Shown here in pieces: positions 9,167 through 16,418 of a stretch of DNA of 64,000 nucleotides. This DNA is from Vreelandella jeotgali Hwa (lineage in GTDB: Bacteria > Pseudomonadota > Gammaproteobacteria > Pseudomonadales > Halomonadaceae). Under the pieces are notes generated by a model that was not told the DNA's origin, did not search any database, and saw nothing but the letters and a program-made list of their open reading frames with translations. Within the stretch, counting starts at the first letter, position 1, and each line of letters starts with the position of its first letter. Made by a program: the position numbers and the translations under genes. The stretch lies in NCBI RefSeq assembly GCF_000334215.1, contig NZ_AMQY01000002.1:1-64000 (forward strand). Direction: 5' to 3'.

Positions 9167-9850
9167 TCAGGCAGACGGGAGCGTCAGCAGCCCCGCTGAT
9201 TGCGCCAGCGCGGCATCGAAGGCGTTGAGCAGGCGAACGCCGGTCGGCGGCGTCAGCGCTCCGTGGAGCCCGGCCAGGGCCGCGCCGCCCACGATGATGA
9301 CCGACGGCGCATGGCGAGCGGCCTGGGCGTCAATCAGCCGCTGCAACTCGGGCAGCGCCCGGTCCTGTTCTTCGGGCAGCCGCAGGTCATCCAGCACGAT
9401 GGCGTCGATACCCAGGCAGTGCCGCGCTATCCCCAGCTGCGTCAGGGTGTCGTCGATCATGCGCGGCCAGCGCTGCCCCGGGGTCACAATCGAGAAACGC
9501 TCGCCCAGCTGCATGGCGGTGAGCAACGACGCCTCCAGCATGCTGATCACCGGCACCGGGCTGATATCGCGCACCGCCGCCAGCCCCGGGTCACCAAAAC
9601 AGCCGAGCAAAAACGCATCCGGCGGCGATGCGGCAGGGTCGCGGTTTGACGTCAGGCACTGCTCGGCCAGGCCGGCAGCCGCCTCGGCGGCTTGGGCACA
9701 GGTGCGCGGCGAACCGATATAGGCCGCTCCGTCCGCCGCGGTATGCGCCGACACCCTGGCCACGCCGGCAAGCCGCGTTCGCGCCAGGCGCGCCATGTGA
9801 TCGGTCATGCCGGTATTGGTGTTGGCGTTGATCAGGGCAAGATGCTGCAT
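9167..9850 (-). CDS. Asp/Glu/hydantoin racemase-family protein with one catalytic Cys missing
   Basis: The 227-residue protein belongs to the superfamily of cofactor-independent two-cysteine racemases: N-terminus MQHLALINANTNTGMTDHMA, first cysteine loop FLLGCFGDPGL. At the second loop, where racemases read about VLGCAGM, this protein has IIVGGAALAGL with Gly in place of Cys. A true racemase needs both. It may be a decarboxylase- or isomerase-like member, or work differently. ATG at 9850 overlaps the TGA of the upstream GntR gene by one base (TGATG), so the two are co-translated. Its place among purine/glyoxylate genes suggests allantoin- or ureidoglycolate-type substrates, which is inference. 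Confidence 0.8.
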   Translation of the reverse strand: MQHLALINANTNTGMTDHMARLARTRLAGVARVSAHTAADGAAYIGSPRTCAQAAEAAAGLAEQCLTSNRDPAASPPDAFLLGCFGDPGLAAVRDISPVPVISMLEASLLTAMQLGERFSIVTPGQRWPRMIDDTLTQLGIARHCLGIDAIVLDDLRLPEEQDRALPELQRLIDAQAARHAPSVIIVGGAALAGLHGALTPPTGVRLLNAFDAALAQSAGLLTLPSA

Positions 9851-10731
9851 CAGCGCACCATGCCAAAGATCTGATGCAGGTCCGGGGCGCTGGCGGTTTC
9901 TTCCACGACCGACAGCGACGCCTCGATTTCCTTGAGGTGATGGTGCATCAGGGTTCGGGCGTGGTTGCCTTCGCCGCGTTCCAGCGCGTCCACCAGGTCG
10001 TCGTGATCGTGAGCTTCGCAGCCCAGGGGCCCGGTTGTGCCATAGACCGCGAGTATCAGCGATGACCGCGAACACAGCTGACGCACAAAGGCCGCCAGGG
10101 TGGCGTTGCCCGACAGCCCGGCGAGGCGTTCGTGGAACGCGGCGGAGAGCTTGATCGCCCGGCTGTGCTCGCCGGCGCGCAGTGCCTCGCGTTCATCGCT
10201 GGCCATGCGCTTGAGCTCACGGGCGGCGTCGGCGGTCATGTAGTCGGCCACCTCCGGCATCAGGCCGCATTCAACCAGCTGGCGGGCGGCAAACACATCC
10301 CGGGCTTCGCTTTCCGTCGGGCGTGTCACGCTGGCGCCGCGGCGGGGCGTCAGCGTGACCAGCTGTTCCAGCGCCAAACGCTGCAGAATCTTGCGAATAC
10401 CGGTACGGCTGACATGAAACACCTCGGTCAGCGCGTCTTCGCGCAGCCGGGCGCCGGGGCGCAGCTGGTGCTCGATGATCGCATCGCTGATGGCGTGGTA
10501 AATGGCATCATGGCGATCGGCGCCATCACCGTTTTTACCCGCACGGCGAGCACGCGGCACCGCGCTTCCCGGCTCCTGCGGGTGTGGGTGTGAGTGTGGC
10601 TGCCCCGACGCCGGCCCGCGCCCCCGCGGACGTTCGTTGGCGCTATCCCGCGACTGCGCCTGCTCCTTGTGTAACGATGCTTGCGCATGCTCTTGCGACT
10701 GCCTTGATAAAGGCTCTTGCGACCTTGGCAT
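9850..10731 (-). CDS. GntR-family regulator, FCD subfamily, with Pro/His/Arg-rich N-terminal extension
   Basis: The protein has 293 residues. The first 70 or so are low-complexity and polar (repeated His-Pro, Arg-Gly), unlike standard FCD regulators of about 220-240 residues. The winged HTH follows at about 75-140 (LTEVFHVSRTGIRKILQRL), then the FCD domain with histidines in AAFHERLAG, HDHDDLVDAL and LMHHHLKEI. AAGGA seven bases before ATG at 10731 supports the long start. It overlaps the racemase-like gene and faces the permease across a 684-bp region that holds TTGTATACAA. It is the best candidate for binding that site. Confidence 0.85.
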   Translation of the reverse strand: MPRSQEPLSRQSQEHAQASLHKEQAQSRDSANERPRGRGPASGQPHSHPHPQEPGSAVPRARRAGKNGDGADRHDAIYHAISDAIIEHQLRPGARLREDALTEVFHVSRTGIRKILQRLALEQLVTLTPRRGASVTRPTESEARDVFAARQLVECGLMPEVADYMTADAARELKRMASDEREALRAGEHSRAIKLSAAFHERLAGLSGNATLAAFVRQLCSRSSLILAVYGTTGPLGCEAHDHDDLVDALERGEGNHARTLMHHHLKEIEASLSVVEETASAPDLHQIFGMVR

Positions 10732-10803
10732 AGCAGTGTCCTTATCGCCCTGTCCGGTTCCTGTGGCATGGCCGTTACCGGCCCGGTATGTCGTGATTGT
10801 GGT

Positions 10804-10868
10804 TGTTGGTCTGAATTGTTGGTCTTAGTAGTTGCTGGTCGTGGTGGTTGGTCGTAGCTGCTGTCAGT
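10804..10868. repeat. Degenerate 13-bp tandem repeat, five units
   Basis: Five consecutive units of exactly 13 bp are visible: TGTTGGTCTGAAT, TGTTGGTCTTAGT, AGTTGCTGGTCGT, GGTGGTTGGTCGT and AGCTGCTGTCAGT. It lies 70-140 bp upstream of the GntR start. Confidence 0.6.
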
Positions 10869-10988
10869 TGGCGGGCTTCGGTATGCAGTTCGTCGTTTAT
10901 GCCTACTGCTACCCACGCACGCTGTGGCTCACGCACAGGATCGGTGGGTATCCCGGCGTCGGGATAAAACGCTACCGCCAGCCACGCC

Positions 10989-10998
10989 TTGTATACAA
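10989..10998. promoter_or_regulatory. Putative GntR operator TTGTATACAA, divergent region
   Basis: This perfect palindrome is identical to the one upstream of gcl. It is 258 bp upstream of the GntR start and about 420 bp upstream of the permease. Confidence 0.6.
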
Positions 10999-11262
10999 AA
11001 ATCAGGCGACAAAAAGCGCATTAGACTAAAGGACCAATCGCCCCGACGGCGCTTCTTATGCCTATCGTGCATCTTCCCGACAAACAGCACAATCCTTGCC
11101 GCTGCCGGCTTCAATGCCACAAATACAACATTAAAACGCTGTTTTAAAAAGCGATTTATGCTGGGTCCGTTTTTCAGCGATACCATGCCGCCCGGTCCGG
11201 AGCAGATCGGCCGCCCGCCGGATGCCGCTCCCGCAACACAAAGAAAAGCCATCAGCGTATTT

Positions 11263-11348
11263 ATTTTATACAATTTCCTTGTGTACAGTGATTCGACCTC
11301 AGCGAAACAGAAAGTCCCTTGTAGTGCATACAACACCGACGTATACAA
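11263..11348. promoter_or_regulatory. Cluster of TATACAA-type half sites upstream of the permease
   Basis: Within 86 bp there are TTTTATACAA, TTGTGTACAG (11279-11288), TGCATACAA and CGTATACAA, each a partial match to TTGTATACAA. They lie 70-150 bp upstream of the permease start, a usual place for operators. Confidence 0.4.
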
Positions 11349-11415
11349 TACCGACAGACGACAGTACAGACAGAGACAACAGCGCCTACAACAACAAACG
11401 ATGGAGAGAATCCTG

Positions 11416-12855
11416 ATGAGTGAAGCCAACGTATCTCCCGAGACGGGGAAGCAGGCCGGGACGCGCAACACCTCCCTGTTTGACTTCTACAGTCGGCCCC
11501 GATTCGTGAAGGCCCTGCCGATTGCGCTGCAGCACCTGCTGGCAATGATCGCGGGTGTCATCACGCCGCCCATCATCGTCGCCGGCGTGGTCGGCGCCAG
11601 CCCCCAGGAGCAGCTGCTGCTGGTGCAGATTGCGGTACTGGCCTCCGGTGTCTGCACGCTCTTCCACCTGTATGGCGTGTGGAAGTTCGGCGCCCGCCTG
11701 CCGGCCATTTTTGGCGTGGGCTTTGCGTACGTGCCAACGCTGATTGCCGTGGGTAACGGATTTGGCATCGAAGGGATTCTCGGCGCCCAGCTGATCGGCG
11801 GTATCACCATGATGGTGGTGGGTTACTTCATCCAGTACATCCGCGACCTCTTCCCGCCGGTCGTCGCCGGCACCGTGGTGCTGGTAATCGGCCTGTCGCT
11901 CTACGACATTGCCGTGAAGTACATGGCCGGCAACGGCAACCCCACCGCTGAAGGCTTCGGCGACCTGATCAACTGGGCCGTGGGCGGCATTACCCTGGTC
12001 ACCGTGCTGATCGCCTCGCAGTTCGGCAAGGGCGTGATCAAGCTGTCGGCGATCATCGTCGGCATTGTGGTGGGCTACCTTATTTCTCTGGCGCTGGGCA
12101 TGGTCGACTTTTCCAACATGCACGACGCCGCCTGGATCGCGGTGCCCAAGGTCATGCCGTTCGAAATGGAATTTCACGGTGCTGCCATCGCCTCCATGGT
12201 CGTGATCTGTGTGATCAACTCGGTGCAAACCATTGGCGACCTGTCGGCCACCTCCGTGGGCGGCATGAACCGCGAACTGAAAACCAAGGAACTCACCGGC
12301 GGCCTGCTGGGCAACGGTTTGACGACCACGGTCAGTGCCTTTTTCGGCGCGCTGCCGACGTCTACCTTCAGCCAGAACGTGGGCATCGTGGCCATGACCA
12401 AGGTCATCAGCCGCTTTGTGATGGCGATTACCGCCGTGTTCATGATTCTTGCCGGCCTGAGCCCCAAGTTCAGCGCGGTGATGACTACCATCCCCTACCC
12501 GGTGCTCGGCGGCGCGACCATTACCGTATTCGGCATGATCACCATGACCGGCATCCAGCTGCTGGTTAAAGACGAGATGTCCGCGCGCAACATGACCATC
12601 GTGGGCCTGGCGCTGGCGCTGGCGCTGAGCCTGGGTATTACATCGGCGCCCGAGGCGATCGCCCAGTTCCCCGAAGTGCTGCAGAACATCATCGGCGATG
12701 CGCCGATCGTGGTGGCGGCCATCGTGGCCTTTGGGCTCAACATCGTACTGCCCAACAAGTCGCTGTCCGATGAAGCCAAGGAGCGTGAAGAAATCGAAGC
12801 CGCGGAAGCCGAGGCCAAAACCGATCAGACAACATCATCCGATGCGACCCGCTAG
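11416..12855 (+). CDS. NCS2-family nucleobase permease (xanthine/uracil type)
   Basis: The 479-residue inner-membrane protein has about 12-14 hydrophobic segments. It carries the family marks LPIALQHLLAMIAGVITPP at residues about 35-55 and the NAT signature QNVGIVAMTK (Q-N-x-G-x4-T-K). The C-tail is charged (REEIEAAEAEAK). NCS2 proteins are proton symporters for xanthine, uric acid or uracil; context with glyoxylate genes favours a purine. ATG at 11416 is chosen because GGAGAG lies ahead; an in-frame ATG at 11401 has no ribosome site. A terminator follows at 12919. Confidence 0.93.
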   Translation: MSEANVSPETGKQAGTRNTSLFDFYSRPRFVKALPIALQHLLAMIAGVITPPIIVAGVVGASPQEQLLLVQIAVLASGVCTLFHLYGVWKFGARLPAIFGVGFAYVPTLIAVGNGFGIEGILGAQLIGGITMMVVGYFIQYIRDLFPPVVAGTVVLVIGLSLYDIAVKYMAGNGNPTAEGFGDLINWAVGGITLVTVLIASQFGKGVIKLSAIIVGIVVGYLISLALGMVDFSNMHDAAWIAVPKVMPFEMEFHGAAIASMVVICVINSVQTIGDLSATSVGGMNRELKTKELTGGLLGNGLTTTVSAFFGALPTSTFSQNVGIVAMTKVISRFVMAITAVFMILAGLSPKFSAVMTTIPYPVLGGATITVFGMITMTGIQLLVKDEMSARNMTIVGLALALALSLGITSAPEAIAQFPEVLQNIIGDAPIVVAAIVAFGLNIVLPNKSLSDEAKEREEIEAAEAEAKTDQTTSSDATR

Positions 12856-12918
12856 GGACATGGCGGAACGCCGGGAAGGATTCCCGTTCCACGCTGCCGG
12901 TTTGGCGGAGTAGTTTCG

Positions 12919-12951
12919 ATGCCGTGGGCACGCCGTGTTCACGGCATTTTT
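12919..12951 (+). terminator. Rho-independent terminator after the permease
   Basis: Stem ATGCCGTG (12919-12926) pairs with CACGGCAT (12940-12947) and is followed by TTTTTGT. Confidence 0.75.
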
Positions 12952-12987
12952 GTATAACGCCAACCCCCGATCCCGGCGGCTGCGTTC

Positions 12988-13050
12988 CCGTTCCAATCTA
13001 CTGTTCCACCTTACTGTTCCATCCTGCCGTTCCACCCTGCCGTTCACGGG
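12988..13050. repeat. Degenerate 13-bp tandem repeat, nearly five units
   Basis: Units CCGTTCCAATCTA, CTGTTCCACCTTA, CTGTTCCATCCTG, CCGTTCCACCCTG and a partial CCGTTCACGGG follow without gaps in the spacer before the chemoreceptor gene. Confidence 0.65.
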
Positions 13051-13145
13051 CCGCCTTGTCTTACGGATGGCCTATCTCCTGAACGGTCCGGTCCCGGGCG
13101 GCATGTTTTCCGGGCAGCATGTGCCAACACCGGAGGGCCAGACCC

Positions 13146-14747
13146 ATGCAACTCTGGAACAACCTGACCATGCGCATGAGCTGGACGCTTGTCCTGCTCG
13201 CTTTTCTGATACTCCTGCTGGCCCTCAGCGGCACCGGCCTCTACGCCGTTGAACACAGCCGCCAAAGCATCCAGCAGCTGACACGGGTGAACGTCAGCCA
13301 GCAGTCAACGCTCAATCGGGCCAACTCGACGCTGCAAAGCGCGCGTATCGGCATGGCCCAGCTTTACCAGACGCTGCGCGAGCGGAACGCCGCGCCGGAT
13401 GCCGAGGCCCGTCAGCGCCAGACGCGTGACCTGGCAGAACAGCTTGATCAAACCGACAAGATTTTTCAGCGCTTTCTCGAACTGCCGGCCGAGGCGCGCC
13501 ACGCTACGCTGATTGAACCGGTCAAGACACGCTTTAACCGGCTGCTGGACGCACACCTGCGCCCTCAGCTGAAAGCCCTGAAGCGGGGCAATCTGGCGGC
13601 GTATCAGCGCGGGCGCGCCGATGCCCAGAGCGCCTACGACGACTTTTACCAGGACGCCGTGGCGTTTTTCCACACCATCGAAGATCAGGGCAATACCCGG
13701 CTGGAGCGCTTTGATCGGGTGGTCAGTCTGTCCACGGCGGCCATCATTGCGGTATTTCTGATGGCGCTGCTGGTGACCGCGGTGGTGTACTGGGGCGTGG
13801 GCGCCAACCTGATACGCCCCATCAGGCGTATCATCCGGCACTTTGAAACCATGGCCGAAGGCGACCTTTCGCATCGTCTGGAACAGCGTGGCAGCAACGA
13901 GATCGGCCAGCTTTATGCCGCACTCAACCACATGCAGCAGGCGCTGCTGGAAACCGTAACCCGGGTGCGCGAGAGCGGAGGCGAGGTATACACCGGCGCC
14001 CGCCATATTGCCCAGGGCAACCAGGACCTGTCGGCGCGTACCGAGCGCCAGTCCGCCTCGCTGACTCAGACGGCCTCCAGCATCGAGGAAATGACCTCGA
14101 CCATGGAGCGCAGCAGCGATAATGCCTCCCGGGCCCGGCGCGTCGCCGACGATACCGCCGGCAAGGCCGAAGACGGCAGCCAGGTGGTGAACAGCGTGGT
14201 CGAACGGATGCAGGCCATCCGCGAAAGCTCGCAGCAAATCACCGATATCATTACCATGATCGACGGCATTGCCTTTCAGACCAATATCCTCGCACTGAAT
14301 GCCTCGGTAGAGGCGGCACGCGCCGGGGAGCATGGGCGCGGATTCGCCGTGGTCGCCAGCGAGGTCCGCCAGCTCGCCAACCGCAGTGCCAGCGCCGCCA
14401 CCGATATCCGCCGGCTGATCGACACGTCCGCCGCGCAGGTCGAGGCCGGCGCGCACAAGGCCGACCAGGCCGGCGAAACCATGAGCGGCATTATTGCCTC
14501 GGTGAAACACGTCACCGCGCTGATGGAAGACATCGATGGCGCCACCCGGGAGCAGCGCAGCGGCATCCGGGAGATCAATACCGCGGTCAACGACATGGAG
14601 CAAACGACCCAGCAAAACGCAGCCATGGTCGAACAGGCCAGCACCGGCGCGCAGCAGCTACAAAGCGAAGCCGACCGCCTGAACCGGGCGGTGGCGCGCT
14701 TTACCCTGCCGGGCGAAGACGACAAGCGGACGCTCCCGGCTCCCTGA
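13146..14747 (+). CDS. Methyl-accepting chemotaxis protein
   Basis: The 533-residue receptor has TM1 at about 11-33, a periplasmic domain of about 160 residues predicted helical (four-helix-bundle type), TM2 at about 195-220, a HAMP segment starting LIRPIRRIIRHFETMAEGDL, and the signalling domain with the hairpin tip [20 protein letters not shown]. The C-terminus lacks an xWxxF CheR/CheB tether. GGAGG nine bases before ATG at 13146 fixes the start. It lies alone, 36 kb from the che operon, and signals to the same CheA/CheW. The ligand is not readable. Confidence 0.95.
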   Translation: MQLWNNLTMRMSWTLVLLAFLILLLALSGTGLYAVEHSRQSIQQLTRVNVSQQSTLNRANSTLQSARIGMAQLYQTLRERNAAPDAEARQRQTRDLAEQLDQTDKIFQRFLELPAEARHATLIEPVKTRFNRLLDAHLRPQLKALKRGNLAAYQRGRADAQSAYDDFYQDAVAFFHTIEDQGNTRLERFDRVVSLSTAAIIAVFLMALLVTAVVYWGVGANLIRPIRRIIRHFETMAEGDLSHRLEQRGSNEIGQLYAALNHMQQALLETVTRVRESGGEVYTGARHIAQGNQDLSARTERQSASLTQTASSIEEMTSTMERSSDNASRARRVADDTAGKAEDGSQVVNSVVERMQAIRESSQQITDIITMIDGIAFQTNILALNASVEAARAGEHGRGFAVVASEVRQLANRSASAATDIRRLIDTSAAQVEAGAHKADQAGETMSGIIASVKHVTALMEDIDGATREQRSGIREINTAVNDMEQTTQQNAAMVEQASTGAQQLQSEADRLNRAVARFTLPGEDDKRTLPAP

Positions 14748-14828
14748 TGGCATGGCCCAAGACCCGTATGATCGGCACGGCACTATTCAGCCGGGCCGTA
14801 TAGCAACCGGGCCTGGCGTTGATTCGGC

Positions 14829-14879
14829 GTTCACTGACGCTTTTCACACTGACTCTTTTCACATTTCACACTGACGATT
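14829..14879. repeat. Degenerate tandem repeat around TTTCACACTGAC
   Basis: Near-copies GTTCACTGACGC, TTTTCACACTGACTC and TTTCACACTGACGATT follow one another just upstream of the lipoprotein gene's ribosome site. Confidence 0.45.
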
Positions 14880-14897
14880 CCTCACAGGAGATACATC

Positions 14898-15377
14898 ATG
14901 CGAAAAATCACAGGCTACCTACTGCTGCTCGGACTCGCTTCGGGCCTCGCCGGCTGTGCCTCACAAACGGGTAACAACGCCTCCAACGACACAGCCGATA
15001 CCGCCGTCGATACCACCCCGGACGTGGCACTGGCCGATACCTACTGGAAGCTCACCGCTCTGGCAGACGGCGAGATAGCCGAACCGATCGACAACCAGCG
15101 CGAAGCGCACCTGGTGCTGCACCGCGAAGAACAGCGCCTGGCGGGGGCCACCGGCTGCAACCAGCTGATGGGGAACTACGAGCGCGACGCCAGGCAGATC
15201 ACCTTTGACCAGGTGGCCACCACCATGATGGCGTGTCACAACGGTGCCGACACCCAGCGGGCCCTGCTCGACGCGCTAGCCCGGACCGACAGCTGGGCCG
15301 TGGACGGCAAGACACTGACGCTCAGCGATGATCAGGACGAAACGCTCGCACGCTTCAAGGCCGTGCACCTGTATTAA
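14898..15377 (+). CDS. META/HslJ-domain lipoprotein
   Basis: This is a 159-residue secreted lipoprotein. Its signal peptide ends in the lipobox LAGC (Cys at about 20) and is followed by a flexible Asn/Thr/Asp linker. The META domain covers about residues 45-155: DTYWKLTAL, ATGCNQLMGNYERD, ITFDQVATTMMAC and the C-terminal DETLARFKAV. HslJ proteins are linked to heat and novobiocin resistance in E. coli; their biochemical role is not established. AGGAGAT lies ahead of ATG at 14898. It appears monocistronic. Confidence 0.88.
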   Translation: MRKITGYLLLLGLASGLAGCASQTGNNASNDTADTAVDTTPDVALADTYWKLTALADGEIAEPIDNQREAHLVLHREEQRLAGATGCNQLMGNYERDARQITFDQVATTMMACHNGADTQRALLDALARTDSWAVDGKTLTLSDDQDETLARFKAVHLY

Positions 15378-15662
15378 TGCCCGTATTGTTCCCCGTGGCT
15401 TGATACCCGCTGTGTCTTGATGCCCGTTGGCCTTTCCCCCGGGCTTTAACCTCGGGGTTAACAACAGCCTCCAGGGTTACAACATCGGAAGTTACAACAT
15501 CGGAGGAGGTACAACATCGAGGGAAGTACAACAATGGGGGGGTCGCGTAAAAACGCTGGACGAATCGACCACAGGGCGTCACGGTGATGGAGGCAGCGAT
15601 GGGAGTGCGCTATATTGAAGTGCGCGCTGGCGAAAACGCGCTCCACACCGCAGGAGACAAGG
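15378..15662. other. Spacer with repeats before the solute-binding-like gene
   Basis: The 285-bp spacer contains a two-unit repeat near 15398-15430 (CTTGATACCCGCTGTGT / CTTGATGCCCGTTGGCC) and the GTTACAACATCGGA repeat at 15474-15540. No gene is supported; in-frame extension of the next gene to 15615 has no ribosome site. Confidence 0.5.
15474..15540. repeat. Degenerate tandem repeat around GTTACAACATCGGA, four units
   Basis: Units GGGTTACAACATCGGA, AGTTACAACATCGGA, GGAGGTACAACATCGAG and GGAAGTACAACAATGGG are contiguous. A diverged 14-bp relative (GTTACAA core) lies at 55513-55582. Confidence 0.6.
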
Positions 15663-16418
15663 ATGCAACGCCGGCTCAGTGCCGTCCTGCCGGTCGTGGC
15701 GGTTGCCCTCCGGGCAGCCGCCGGCCAAGCATTCGGTAGCCACGGCAAAACCATCGCGTTTTGCCACGACAACCAGAACCGGCCGCCGAGCCTGTATTTC
15801 GCGCATGGCCGGTGGCAAGGCCATGACATGGATGTACTCAACCAGCTGTTTGCCGGCAACGAGCGGGACTTCCACCTCGAAGCCCTGCCCTGGCAGCGCT
15901 GCATGCAAAGCACTGCCAAAGGCGAGAACCACCAGGTCGTACTAAGTGCCACCTACAGCGCCCGCCGCGCCCAACGCTACTATTTCAGCGATAGCTACTA
16001 CTCTCTCGCCCCGGGATATCTCTACACCACGGCGGACGGTCGAAGCCCTCCGGATATCAGCCGCCCGAGCGATTTTTTCCGCTACCGGGTCTGCGGCATG
16101 TCCGGCTTCAACTACGACGGCTTCGGAATCGCCAATGCGCAGATGGATCGCGGCGCGAAAGATCTGCCGCAGCTGATCGCCAAGCTGGTCGCCGGTCGCT
16201 GCGACATAGCCCTGACCCAGCACGATGTCGCCCAGGCCCTCAAACACCGCAACCGACTGCCGTGGCCCGACGGCCTGGCGCTGCGCAAGGTGCCGCATAC
16301 CCGCCCGGTGCGCTACTACATGATGGTGTCGCGTCAGGCGCCCAACGCCCGGCAGATCCTGCACTTCATCAACCGCGGTATTCAGCGGCTTGATACACCG
16401 GCACCGAGGTCACCATGA
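15663..16418 (+). CDS. Periplasmic solute-binding-like protein (SBP family 3 fold), partner of the EAL protein
   Basis: The 251-residue protein has a short signal peptide (cleavage about GQA/FG). Its sequence resembles extracellular solute-binding proteins of family 3: IAFCHDNQNRPPSLYF, then a receptor-like core with SATYSARRAQRYYFSDSYYS and RVCGMSGFNYDGFG. ABC-permease genes are absent. Its stop overlaps the start of the next gene by ATGA. SBP-fold proteins coded next to GGDEF/EAL proteins commonly act as periplasmic inputs to the sensor domain, so this pair is probably one signalling unit; that is inference. AGGAGAC precedes ATG at 15663. Confidence 0.8.
   Translation: MQRRLSAVLPVVAVALRAAAGQAFGSHGKTIAFCHDNQNRPPSLYFAHGRWQGHDMDVLNQLFAGNERDFHLEALPWQRCMQSTAKGENHQVVLSATYSARRAQRYYFSDSYYSLAPGYLYTTADGRSPPDISRPSDFFRYRVCGMSGFNYDGFGIANAQMDRGAKDLPQLIAKLVAGRCDIALTQHDVAQALKHRNRLPWPDGLALRKVPHTRPVRYYMMVSRQAPNARQILHFINRGIQRLDTPAPRSP

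Larger units (their letters stand above)
10732..11415. other. Divergent regulatory region between GntR gene and NCS2 permease
   Basis: The 684-bp spacer contains a 13-bp tandem repeat (10804-10868), the perfect TTGTATACAA site (10989-10998), and several looser TATACAA/GTACA half-sites between 11263 and 11348 close to the permease start. Both the regulator and the permease must be transcribed from here. No gene is supported. Confidence 0.6.

Noticed and set aside
12988..13050. CRISPR-like array
   Set aside because: The units are direct neighbours of 13 bp without spacers and diverge from each other, so it is a tandem repeat.
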